DNA of 64,000 nucleotides from NCBI GenBank assembly GCA_011319805.1, contig SJRY01000182.1, positions 1-64,000 of the forward strand, in the 5' to 3' direction. A program made the translations under genes and the position numbers. Below are positions 39,067 through 49,839 of this stretch, piece after piece. The notes under the pieces were generated by a model, which worked only from the letters and a program-made list of their open reading frames with translations, had not been told where the DNA came from and searched no databases. Positions within the stretch are counted from its first letter, which is position 1. Each line of letters opens with the position of its first letter. Source of the stretch: Macrocybe gigantea (taxonomy: Eukaryota > Basidiomycota > Agaricomycetes > Agaricales > Callistosporiaceae).

Positions 39067-41592
39067 ATGCCTAAAGCTTCTTCTTCAGCTCACATGCTAC
39101 GAACCAAGCCGTATGAGGCTTCACGGCAACCCAAGACCTTGTCCAAAGTCAATCAACAGAAGAACGAGCAGAGCCGCAAGTTTAGTCGCGCACCTACAAC
39201 CGTCAAGAAGTATGACGAAAATGTCAAGCGTGCCCGCGGATGGTTGGCAAGCTATTTTCAATGTCCAAAGGAGGAAGACGAGGATGGGAGGGGTGTCATG
39301 GTGATGGCCAGCGATGAAGATGAGCTTGGGCCTCCTATGGTGGACGACAACATCTATAACGACCCTCAATTCAAGCATGCACTCAGCGACGTACCAAACC
39401 AATACTCAGACAAGGCCCTTGCCCTGTACATGTTCTTCAAGGTTTTCCACCAGAACTGTGGCCAGAACACGGCCGAAAATGCCTACTCAGCCTTCAAGGC
39501 TCTTTGGGAACAGATGTGAGTAAGCCATTGCTGTCACATAGGGCAACTCACCAAATTCAACTCGAAACAGTGGAGAGGGCATCTACAATGGGAAGTGGGG
39601 CTATAATCCACTGCAGGACCGGTGGGAAGGCAACCCGGCGACATCACCTGAGGTCCAGCATGTGCGAAAGGCCGTGAGGAACAAGTGTGGAACTGACCGA
39701 GGAGACCGCAAGCATTCTCTGCCAATGTCGAAGGAATATATGGACCGTGTGTTTGCATGGTCAGAAAAGGCATGCCCAGCAGCCTTGTTTGAGTCGCCGT
39801 CAGAGCTGATAGCAGAGCGAGCATTGAAGGTGAAGCATCTTGAGTTTCGCGCATTCGCAGCGACTGGCTGGACGATCTGGTCAAGGTACAGAACATCGTG
39901 CATTATTCAAAACACTCACGACATTGACCCACATGTGTGCTGTCTTCAGAAATTTTGAGCTAGTCAAGCTACGGAAGAAGGACATCAGCGACATCACGTC
40001 TGATCCATCGAGGTACAACAGGCCGTACTTCACCTTGCACCTTGAACATCGAAAGGGCTGGTTGAGGCAGCTGGACAAGACATTAAAGGAGCCAGACCTG
40101 AGAAGTACGTGTGCCGTCAAACTCATGTCCATGGAATGTAATGCTGATGAGAGAAACTCACATGGTCAGGTAACACGTTCAAGATCTTCCCCCAGCCCAG
40201 CCTTCCTGCATGCGACGCCCATGTCTGGCTACGAAAATGGATTCACTTTTTGGAAAACGAGATCTACGGACGGCACCTCTTACCAGAAGACTACATCTTT
40301 CCTGCCATGGGTGCCAATGGACTGGTGCAGCCAGGTGAACACATCAGTTATGACATGGTGCAAAAGTGGTTGAATGAGTTTACCATGAATGCACAGCTTC
40401 CACGGGTGAATGGAGCTAGTTTCTCAACACATTGCTTCCGACGCGGTGGAGCCCAGTACCGGTTTATGTTCGCACCTGTTGGTCAGCGGTGGAGCTTGCG
40501 TGTCGTGAGATGGTGGGGTGGATGGGCTGAAGGGGAACAGGTGAGTGCCAGTATTCACGCCGCTCTCCATCACTGAAATTCTTACCTTCATCCCAGCGCG
40601 ATACCCTCATCTGCTACCTTCTGGACGAGCTTCAGTGGTACGAGAGTGACCACAGCGATGCACTTGCCTCCATCCAGCACAACACTGACATCTCATTCTT
40701 GGGCGAGCATCAGCTTGTGGCACCTGCCACGGTTGGAGAGATGTGGACAATGTATTCCGCACTATCAGCAGACATTGCGCGGATCGAGAGTCATGTCACG
40801 GCACTCCGAGAAGTGGCCATCGCAAGTCTTGCTGCCATTGCTTGCACTAGCGGTACGTTCTTCTCCATTTCTTTCTTCGCAGTCTCTCTCTGACTAACAG
40901 GCTATCCTATAGCTGTCTCCAAGGTCCTCGGGAGCACTCATCTCCACATGCAATCAGATCGCCATGCCACTCTGATTGCACCACCACCCCCTCCGTCCTC
41001 TGCCAGTGACTATCTCCTTCCTCACACCATTTCCTCGACTCCTCCATCTTTCTCCATGACACCCACAGCTCCTGTTCCCTCAGGCCTCATGGACCATTCC
41101 CAGCCAGATCCAGTTAGCATGGCCAGGACAAGCCGACCGAAAGCGAGCTCGAACATCGTCCCACCATTCAAGCTGGTGATTCCGGATGTTCCAGGGAAGG
41201 ACGGCCAGGGGAGATCACTGCCACGTTCGGATTCATGGCGTGAGATTGTGCAGCACTGGGAGCACGGCGCGCCATCTCGTGGGCTGCAAACGGCACTGAA
41301 GGATTGGCTGGAGGAGTGGCTGAAGGGCAGCAACAGGAAGCTTTTTGGGTCAAAGTATCATATGCGGCGCATCATCGCCGAGGAATTCCTCTGCACGTAA
41401 GTTCTCATTTCAACCTCAATTTCTCATCGTGCTAATTCTAATTGTTCATGCCCCCCTTGCTCAAGGTATGGACGAGACGAAGCAAAGTTCCTCAGCGCTT
41501 ATCCCAAGGCCAACAATGGCCATTCAGCTCTCTTCGCAGCCATCAATATTGCACGAGAGAAGCGCGGCGACCTCAAGCCTCGCAAGCGGTGA
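39067..41592 (+). CDS. Crypton-type tyrosine recombinase, left-arm copy
   Basis: Site-specific recombinase proposed to mobilise a Crypton-like DNA transposon. ATG 39067 (MPKASSSAHMLRTKP) starts an N-terminal DNA-binding region (TTVKKYDENVKRARGWLASYF). Introns at about 39516-39570, 39888-39949, 40108-40169, 40540-40598, 40852-40911 and 41398-41465 join exons cleanly. Catalytic residues: Arg in NFELVKLRKKDISD, HCFR in SFSTHCFRRGGAQYRF (about 40427), Trp in WWGGWAEGEQ and the probable nucleophile Tyr in DTLICYLLDEL (about 40606-40620). A Pro/Ser linker follows, then a C-terminal GCR1_C-like DNA-binding region (WREIVQHWEHGAP, MRRIIAEEFLCT), as known for Cryptons. The frame appears intact. Confidence 0.8.
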
Positions 41593-42052
41593 CTTGCCAG
41601 AGTCCCTTTCCTTTCTTTTTTCCTTCGTCCTTCCACCTTGATAGCTTACATAGTCTTCGTATTACTCCTCTGGAATGCTTTCGTTGCTTTCGTCACTCGC
41701 TTTCCCGTAGTTTCCGATTTATCTTACAGACAGGTAACTGCACCATGTAATTCTGCTGATATGATACTCAAGAATTTTAATCGTCTCTTTTTTGTGATGT
41801 TCTCTTGGCAATGAGCAAGAAATGCCGAGGACGATGTGGCGTGCATGGTTGGACATGGCCCGCATTATTCCTCTCCACCCTGCACCCTGCACCCTCGGGC
41901 TCGATCTTTCCCTCTTTTTTTTTTTTTACGATGATTACACGTATGCAACGGGCACCATCTCACAGCTCGTAACCTTTGGGTTATGGATCGGTTATCCCAG
42001 GGCAGGAGGTATAGAGAACAACCACAACTACAAGCTATCTCAATCACGGTGA
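41593..42052. other. 3' flank of the left recombinase gene
   Basis: No coding sequence is recognised. It holds a 13-T run near 41915; the mirror position in the right arm has 12 A, so the run length differs between arms. Confidence 0.5.
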
Positions 42053-42985
42053 CTGCTGCATTGTTACTCATGATCCTGGGCTTAAACTTGACCTATTTTC
42101 AACGTAGATTACGGGCGTACATCGGCCGCTGCCGCGCGATGCGTCATTGTGGAGATATGGGAGGTAGATGGGGGGAGGGGGGATGAGCACAGCACCACAG
42201 CTTGCTTCAGTGACTTGTGCATTGTTCCTCATGATCCTCAACTCCAACGTGACCTATTTCCGACGTAGATTACGGGCGTGCAACGCCTGTTGCTGCGCGA
42301 CATGTTGTTGTGGAGATGAGGTGGAGGGAGGGCTGATGAGCACCCCAGCTTGCCTCGGTGAGTCCTGCATTGTTTCTCATGATCATGGGCTTAAACTCGA
42401 CCTATTTTTTGACGTAGATTACGGGCGTGCAATGCCTGTTGCCGTGTGATGCATCGTCGTGGAGCTATGGGAGGTGAATGGGCTAATGGCGACACAGAGG
42501 TGCATCTCGACGCTCGATGAGTCCTGCACATTCCCCCGTGGTCCTGGGCTCCAACCTGACCTATTTTTGACGAGGAATCCAGGCGTACAATTGGCGCTGC
42601 CGCGCGGTGCGCCGTTGCAGAGATATGACATGTGAGGTCGTGGCATCATGGAGAACGACAGCCCCATCTCGGTGAGTCGTGCATATTTTTTCATGGTCCT
42701 AGCCTCGAAACTAGCCTGTATTTGGGCAACAATTGCTGGCGTGCAATCGGCGCTGTTGCGCGGTGCGTCATTTGAGAGGAGATATGGGACATGGGTGGAG
42801 TGACGGAGAGCCACAGCCCCATCTCGGTGAGTTCTGCCTATCTCCTCATGATCCCGAACTCAAACTCGACCTATTTTGCATGCAGAACACGGGCGTACAA
42901 GGGGCGTTACGGTGCGGCATGGTGTTGTCGAGATATGGGGAGGTTGACGGGGTCACACCTCACTCATGTACTATTTACCAGTATC
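42053..42985 (+). repeat. Six-unit imperfect tandem array, left arm (units about 148-161 bases)
   Basis: Units start near 42053, 42214, 42362, 42521, 42676 and 42831. Each opens close to ctgcat followed by catgatcctgggctt, keeps gacctatttt and attacgggcgt-like blocks, and closes with a tcggtga-like junction. Units diverge substantially from one another, so the array predates the palindrome. No protein is conserved across units. Confidence 0.85.
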
Positions 42986-43303
42986 GTTCCTAAAAGATGT
43001 ATTGGAGTTTCGATGCGCTGATGCTCCCTCGTGCATATCGAGCTGTCCACGTCCCCACGTCGATGCCCGACGAGCGGGCTGCATGGGGCCCCCACGCGCA
43101 CCTATGGGTCCATATATTCTGCTGTTTGTGACCAAGGCCCCAGCGCGCCGCGAAACGGTGACGAAACGGCAGCATTACATCAGCGGCACCCGCCCATGCC
43201 GGGGATGCCGGAACTCCGCCCATCACCTGGCCTCACATTACCGATCGGCGATCACGCAGTCGTTCCCACCCCGCCAACGGGGCGTAAATTTCTCAGAGAA
43301 AGC

Positions 43304-43651
43304 GTGAGGCTAGCCAAGTCTCTCTTGGCCGAAAAGTTCACCGCTCCTAAGTAACTTACCTCAAACCCATCGTACTCTGCTCACAATATTAGGGTCTCTG
43401 GCCGGCGCGCATGTGATAACTTCACTATTATCATGGTGCTCAATTCAATTCTCAACTCCGAGTTGCACCTTGAAGTGTAGGAGCAGACGAAGCCTAATCT
43501 GGCCTGTGTATGTACGTTAGCTCAACATATTTTCGGGCTTGCGAACCACGAGGCTCTTACACACCAGAATATTTGACTACCACGCGAAGCGGCACTAATA
43601 GATTAGACGGTGTGAGCATCAACATGCTATCCCGCATTTCGAATCGTGGGT
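43304..43651. other. Unique 348-base spacer of the palindrome
   Basis: Single-copy sequence separating the arms. The arms stop matching after tctcagagaaagc on the left and at its mirror on the right. No gene is seen in it. Confidence 0.8.
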
Positions 43652-43969
43652 GCTTTCTCTGAGAAATTTATGCCCCATTGGCGGGGTGGGAACGACCGCG
43701 TGATCGCCGATCGGTAATGTGAGGCCAGGTGATGGGCGGAGTTCCGGCATCCCCGGCATGGGCGGGTGCCGCTGATGTAATGCTGCCGTTTCGTCACCGT
43801 TTCGCGGCACGCTGGGGCCTTGGTCACAAACAGCAGAATATATGGACCCATAGGTGCGCGTGGGGGCCCCATGCAGCCCGCTCGTCGGGCGTCGACGTGG
43901 GGACGTGGACAGCTCGATATGCACGAGGGAGCATCAGCGCATCGAAACTCCAATACATCTTTTAGGAAC

Positions 43970-44902
43970 GATACTGGTAAATAGTACATGAGTGAGGTGT
44001 GACCCCGTCAACCTCCCCATATCTCGACAACACCATGCCGCACCGTAACGCCCCTTGTACGCCCGTGTTCTGCATGCAAAATAGGTCGAGTTTGAGTTCG
44101 GGATCATGAGGAGATAGGCAGAACTCACCGAGATGGGGCTGTGGCTCTCCGTCACTCCACCCATGTCCCATATCTCCTCTCAAATGACGCACCGCGCAAC
44201 AGCGCCGATTGCACGCCAGCAATTGTTGCCCAAATACAGGCTAGTTTCGAGGCTAGGACCATGAAAAAATATGCACGACTCACCGAGATGGGGCTGTCGT
44301 TCTCCATGATGCCACGACCTCACATGTCATATCTCTGCAACGGCGCACCGCGCGGCAGCGCCAATTGTACGCCTGGATTCCTCGTCAAAAATAGGTCAGG
44401 TTGGAGCCCAGGACCACGGGGGAATGTGCAGGACTCATCGAGCGTCGAGATGCACCTCTGTGTCGCCATTAGCCCATTCACCTCCCATAGCTCCACGACG
44501 ATGCATCACACGGCAACAGGCATTGCACGCCCGTAATCTACGTCAAAAAATAGGTCGAGTTTAAGCCCATGATCATGAGAAACAATGCAGGACTCACCGA
44601 GGCAAGCTGGGGTGCTCATCAGCCCTCCCCTCCACCTCATCTCCACAACAACATGTCGCGCAGCAACAGGCGTTGCACGCCCGTAATCTACGTCGGAAAT
44701 AGGTCACGTTGGAGTTGAGGATCATGAGGAACAATGCACAAGTCACTGAAGCAAGCTGTGGTGCTGTGCTCATCCCCCCTCCCCCATCTACCTCCCATAT
44801 CTCCACAATGACGCATCGCGCGGCAGCGGCCGATGTACGCCCGTAATCTACGTTGAAAATAGGTCAAGTTTAAGCCCAGGATCATGAGTAACAATGCAGC
44901 AG
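43970..44902 (-). repeat. Six-unit imperfect tandem array, right arm
   Basis: Mirror image of 42053-42985. Two of the three arm-to-arm length differences fall in G/C runs here: six versus five at the 42166-region mirror, and three versus four at the 42328-region mirror. Confidence 0.85.
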
Positions 44903-45361
44903 TCACCGTGATTGAGATAGCTTGTAGTTGTGGTTGTTCTCTATACCTCCTGCCCTGGGATAACCGATCCATAACCCAAAGGTTACGAGCTGTGAGATGG
45001 TGCCCGTTGCATACGTGTAATCATCGTAAAAAAAAAAAAGAGGGAAAGATCGAGCCCGAGGGTGCAGGGTGCAGGGTGGAGAGGAATAATGCGGGCCATG
45101 TCCAACCATGCACGCCACATCGTCCTCGGCATTTCTTGCTCATTGCCAAGAGAACATCACAAAAAAGAGACGATTAAAATTCTTGAGTATCATATCAGCA
45201 GAATTACATGGTGCAGTTACCTGTCTGTAAGATAAATCGGAAACTACGGGAAAGCGAGTGACGAAAGCAACGAAAGCATTCCAGAGGAGTAATACGAAGA
45301 CTATGTAAGCTATCAAGGTGGAAGGACGAAGGAAAAAAGAAAGGAAAGGGACTCTGGCAAG

Positions 45362-47887
45362 TCACCGCTTGCGAGGCTTGAGGTCACCGCGCTTCTCTCG
45401 TGCAATATTGATGGCTGCGAAGAGAGCTGAATGGCCATTGTTGGCCTTGGGATAAGCGCTGAGGAACTTTGCTTCGTCTCGTCCATACCTTGAGCAAGGG
45501 GGGCATGAACAATTAGAATTAGCACGATGAGAAATTGAGGTTGAAATGAGAACTTACGTGCAGAGGAATTCCTCGGCGATGATGCGCCGCATATGATACT
45601 TTGACCCAAAAAGCTTCCTGTTGCTGCCCTTCAGCCACTCCTCCAGCCAATCCTTCAGTGCCGTTTGCAGCCCACGAGATGGCGCGCCGTGCTCCCAGTG
45701 CTGCACAATCTCACGCCATGAATCCGAACGTGGCAGTGATCTCCCCTGGCCGTCCTTCCCTGGAACATCCGGAATCACCAGCTTGAATGGTGGGACGATG
45801 TTCGAGCTCGCTTTCGGTCGGCTTGTCCTGGCCATGCTAACTGGATCTGGCTGGGAATGGTCCATGAGGCCTGAGGGAACAGGAGCTGTGGGTGTCATGG
45901 AGAAAGATGGAGGAGTCGAGGAAATGGTGTGAGGAAGGAGATAGTCACTGGCAGAGGACGGAGGGGGTGGTGGTGCAATCAGAGTGGCATGGCGATCTGA
46001 TTGCATGTGGAGATGAGTGCTCCCGAGGACCTTGGAGACAGCTATAGGATAGCCTGTTAGTCAGAGAGAGACTGCGAAGAAAGAAATGGAGAAGAACGTA
46101 CCGCTAGTGCAAGCAATGGCAGCAAGACTTGCGATGGCCACTTCTCGGAGTGCCGTGACATGACTCTCAATCCGCGCAATGTCTGCTGATAGTGCGGAAT
46201 ACATTGTCCGCATCTCTCCAACCGTGGCAGGTGCCACAAGCTGATGCTCGCCCAAGAATGAGATGTCAGTGTTGTGCTGGATGGAGGCAAGTGCATCGCT
46301 GTGGTCACTCTCGTACCACTGAAGCTCGTCCAGAAGGTAGCGGATGAGGGTATCGCACTGGGATGAAGGTAAGAATTTCAGTGATGGAGAGCGGCGTGAA
46401 TACTGGCACTCACCTGTTCCCCTTCAGCCCATCCACCCCACCATCTCACGACACGCAAGCTCCACCGCTGACCAACAGGTGCGAACATAAACCGGTACTG
46501 GGCTCCACCGCGTCGGAAGCAATGTGTTGAGAAACTAGCTCCATTCACCCGTGGAAGCTGTGCATTCATGGTAAACTCATTCAACCACTTTTGCACCATG
46601 TCATAACTGATGTGTTCACCTGGCTGCACCAGTCCATTGGCACCCATGGCAGGAAAGATGTAGTCTTCTGGTAAGAGGTGCCGTCCGTAGATCTCGTTTT
46701 CCAAAAAGTGAATCCATTTTCGTAGCCAGACATGGGCGTCGCATGCAGGAAGGCTGGGCTGGGGGAAGATCTTGAACGTGTTACCTGACCATGTGAGTTT
46801 CTCTCATCAGCATTACATTCCATGGACATGAGTTTGACGGCACACGTACTTCTCAGGTCTGGCTCCTTTAATGTCTTGTCCAGCTGCCTCAACCAGCCCT
46901 TTCGATGTTCAAGGTGCAAGGTGAAGTACGGCCTGTTGTACCTCGATGGATCAGACGTGATGTCGCTGATGTCCTTCTTCCGTAGCTTGACTAGCTCAAA
47001 ATTTCTGAAGACAGCACACATGTGGGTCAATGTCGTGAGTGTTTTGAATAATGCACGATGTTCTGTACCTTGACCAGATCGTCCAGCCAGTCGCTGCGAA
47101 TGCGCGAAACTCAAGATGCTTCACCTTCAATGCTCGCTCTGCTATCAGCTCTGACGGCGACTCAAACAAGGCTGCTGGGCATGCCTTTTCTGACCATGCA
47201 AACACACGGTCCATATATTCCTTCGACATTGGCAGAGAATGCTTGCGGTCTCCTCGGTCAGTTCCACACTTGTTCCTCACGGCCTTTCGCACATGCTGGA
47301 CCTCAGGTGATGTCGCCGGGTTGCCTTCCCACCGGTCCTGCAGTGGATTATAGCCCCACTTCCCATTGTAGATGCCCTCTCCACTGTTTCGAGTTGAATT
47401 TGGTGAGTTGCCCTATGTGACAGCAATGGCTTACTCACATCTGTTCCCAAAGAGCCTTGAAGGCTGAGTAGGCATTTTCGGCCGTGTTCTGGCCACAGTT
47501 CTGGTGGAAAACCTTGAAGAACATGTACAGGGCAAGGGCCTTGTCTGAGTATTGGTTTGGTACGTCGCTGAGTGCATGCTTGAATTGAGGGTCGTTATAG
47601 ATGTTGTCGTCCACCATAGGAGGCCCAAGCTCATCTTCATCGCTGGCCATCACCATGACACCCCTCCCATCCTCGTCTTCCTCCTTTGGACATTGAAAAT
47701 AGCTTGCCAACCATCCGCGGGCACGCTTGACATTTTCGTCATACTTCTTGACGGTTGTAGGTGCGCGACTAAACTTGCGGCTCTGCTCGTTCTTCTGTTG
47801 ATTGACTTTGGACAAGGTCTTGGGTTGCCGTGAAGCCTCATACGGCTTGGTTCGTAGCATGTGAGCTGAAGAAGAAGCTTTAGGCAT
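45362..47887 (-). CDS. Crypton-type tyrosine recombinase, right-arm copy
   Basis: Same protein and exon structure as the left-arm copy, transcribed toward it, so the two genes are tail to tail around the spacer. All catalytic residues (HCFR, WGGW, LICYLLDEL) are present. One clear residue change separates the copies, Arg here for Trp in GEMWTMYSAL (about 46207). Both copies look capable of making recombinase. Readthrough of either gene into the other arm would make self-complementary RNA. Confidence 0.8.
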
Positions 47888-48731
47888 CAGATAGCATGCT
47901 AGACAGCCTGGATAATGACAAGAGAACAGCGACCTCAGCCTCTGAGACGGCGGAGTAAATGTAAGAGGTGATTGATTTGAAATTTCACTAACGGCAACTT
48001 GTCCTTCAAGATGTGAGTGGTCCGCGTCCTTGGGCCAGGGATGCAGAGGTTAAATTTAACCACCATTTTCCTCTTGCAGGAGGAAAGCTTGGAAAGTGAG
48101 CTGATGACTTTTTTTTACAGTAAAAATCGTAAATATCTGAGGTGATCGTACAAAGGGTGCAGAGGATCCTTTGCACTGGATACACTTTCCAGCTGTCACC
48201 TTCTTCCGTTTCACAGATCTAATCATCATTGTCGCAAGCTGTTCCTGATACTGTTTATTACTCTAATTGCTTGGCCTCCATGGAGGTGAGCTCTGGTACA
48301 ATTCTCAGTATTTTCTTTCCTCAGTACTACCCCAGAACAGCCAGTAATGTACCAAATTCATGTAAACTACATTCTGCCAGTAGCCTTGCTCTTTGCAGGA
48401 GATGGAGCACACCTTGCGAACCCGAACAAGCGCGCGGCGTCCGCGCCTCGAGGCTCTCTCATTTCGCAGGGCTCACTTGGCGCTGGCGGACTTTGAAATC
48501 CCACCGGCACGGCACTGGCCTCGTACGATCATTTACCGCTGATCGGGTTTGTCAGCGTAAATATCCCCAGAAAAAGATGCTTTTCGGCCGAGTCACGTGA
48601 AACTCATTTATGGCTTCTGCGATCAGAATGGTCTCGTCAAGTCGCAGGCATGAGGCCTGTCCAACAATTTCTATGTAGCCACCCCCTTATACACTTTTGA
48701 CGAACCTTTTTTTTTCTTTCCATCTATCACT

Positions 48732-49574
48732 ATGTCTCAGGACAGGTCGTCCCAATTTATAGACTTGCCTCTTCATCGCGCACGGAATTCTGATTATCCT
48801 ACATACGTCTCGACCCGGTAAGCTGTGGCGGATCGCTCGTTCAGCTGGTCATTAACAGGATCCCAAAAGTAAACTGGAAATTGCCTTAACGAAAGTCACC
48901 AAAAGGGTCGAAGATTATGAATCCCAAATGAAATCGCTAGAAGTCAGCGCAGCGTCTTCTCTGCGTCTTGGCAATATTGATCATTCCAATCCAGTCTGAA
49001 CTTTCTGAAGGGTTGAGCAACTTCCGAGCCATCGAGAGTAAGATACAGGAGTCCTATACCAGTATCCAGGTGAGCATAGTCGTCGTTTCTGTCCCTAGGT
49101 TTTTGTTCACTTCATTTACCAGAAAAATACCTCCCGGGCGGAGCGAGCTCTCAAGACCCAAGTGCCTCATATCAAAAGTGAACTTGACGAATCCCTCAAC
49201 GTGTTGTCTGACCTGTCGGAATCATTGCCGGTAATACAGCAACAAGTGGCTGGTGTACGGCTGGTATACGAATCCGGTCGGCAAAAGGTGTGTTCCTTCC
49301 GTACTTTAACGGTGCGGATCCGAAATTGACGTGGTTTTGCTAGGCACAAGCTTTAACGGAAGATTTGACATGGCTTAACACGGAATTCTATGAACGCTGG
49401 CGTCGTATCATCTTCACGTCCACCAGCCCTGTGTCCTGGAGATGGAAGACATTCATGCGGTTGCTCTTTGCCTTGTCCTTCGTGGTCTGCTCCTATCTTC
49501 TATGGCTCCTCGTTTCGGGCGCGTATAGAGCTCATCGACATCGGCTCGTTTGGGGTGAACGCTTGATGTCTTAA
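48732..49574 (+). CDS. Coiled-coil protein with C-terminal transmembrane segment, function unknown
   Basis: ATG 48732 (MSQDRSSQFIDLPLHRARN) is followed by heptad-rich helical sequence (LEIALTKVTKRVEDYESQMK, LSNFRAIESKIQESYTSIQ, ALKTQVPHIKSELDESLNVL). A hydrophobic segment LLFALSFVVCSYLLWLLVSG sits close to the C-terminus, with a short basic tail AHRHRLVWGERLMS. Introns lie at about 48819-48859, 49069-49121 and 49289-49343. The frame breaks near 48983, where one extra base separates GNIDHS from QSELSEGL. The arrangement suggests a tail-anchored or single-pass membrane protein; I recognise no named family. Confidence 0.65.
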
Positions 49575-49839
49575 CCATCGTCTCGCTCATTTGGTCTTCA
49601 CACTATTCTGAATGATTAAAGCAGAATTCATCCATATCTTTGCGCGGGAATGTCAGCGCATGCATGTCTGGACCCATTCCTCTTGTCGTTCATTCTCATT
49701 GTATATCTGTAACATTATTTTGTATTGCATAAATTTACCAGCGAATCTGCAGTCTAGTGACGGGTTCTCGACTTGTAGTGGCTCCCCATACGTATTTGTT
49801 CGCGTTATCGTGCTGTGCTACCCCTTGACGCTGAACCAC

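Larger units (their letters stand above)
31855..43303 (+). repeat. Left arm of a giant inverted repeat (palindrome), interrupted by an LTR retrotransposon
   Basis: Once the retroelement and one target duplication (6,514 bases in all) are removed, this arm is about 4,935 bases and matches the reverse complement of 43652-48585 from end to end. I found nine substitutions and three one-base differences in homopolymers, so identity is about 99.7-99.8%. Mirror positions sum to 86954-86956 inside the retroelement insertion and to 80440 outside it. It carries a tyrosine recombinase gene and a six-unit tandem array. No target-site duplication is obvious at the outer ends. Confidence 0.93.
43652..48585 (-). 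repeat. Right arm of the giant inverted repeat
   Basis: 4,934 bases matching the left arm in reverse complement. It lacks the LTR element and keeps the empty target site near 47969-47973. The outer edge is sharp: identity ends at gatgcttttc (48585), and the flank beyond is unrelated to the left flank. Confidence 0.93.

Noticed and set aside
39067..41592. Starship 'captain' (DUF3435-type) tyrosine recombinase.
   Set aside because: Starships are described from Pezizomycotina and have the captain at one end of a large cargo-bearing element. Here the unit is under 5 kb, has a GCR1_C-like C-terminus and no cargo, which fits Cryptons better.
41822..43354. Overlapping open frames in the tandem arrays and beyond, repeated in mirror image in the right arm.
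   Set aside because: They arise from non-coding tandem repeat sequence; the frame is not kept from unit to unit.
31855..48585. The palindrome as a simple hairpin-read assembly artefact.
   Set aside because: Not fully excluded, but a fold-back artefact would copy the LTR element into both arms and would not give sharp, different outer flanks, a unique spacer and CpG-biased differences. Artificial joining of two haplotypes remains possible.
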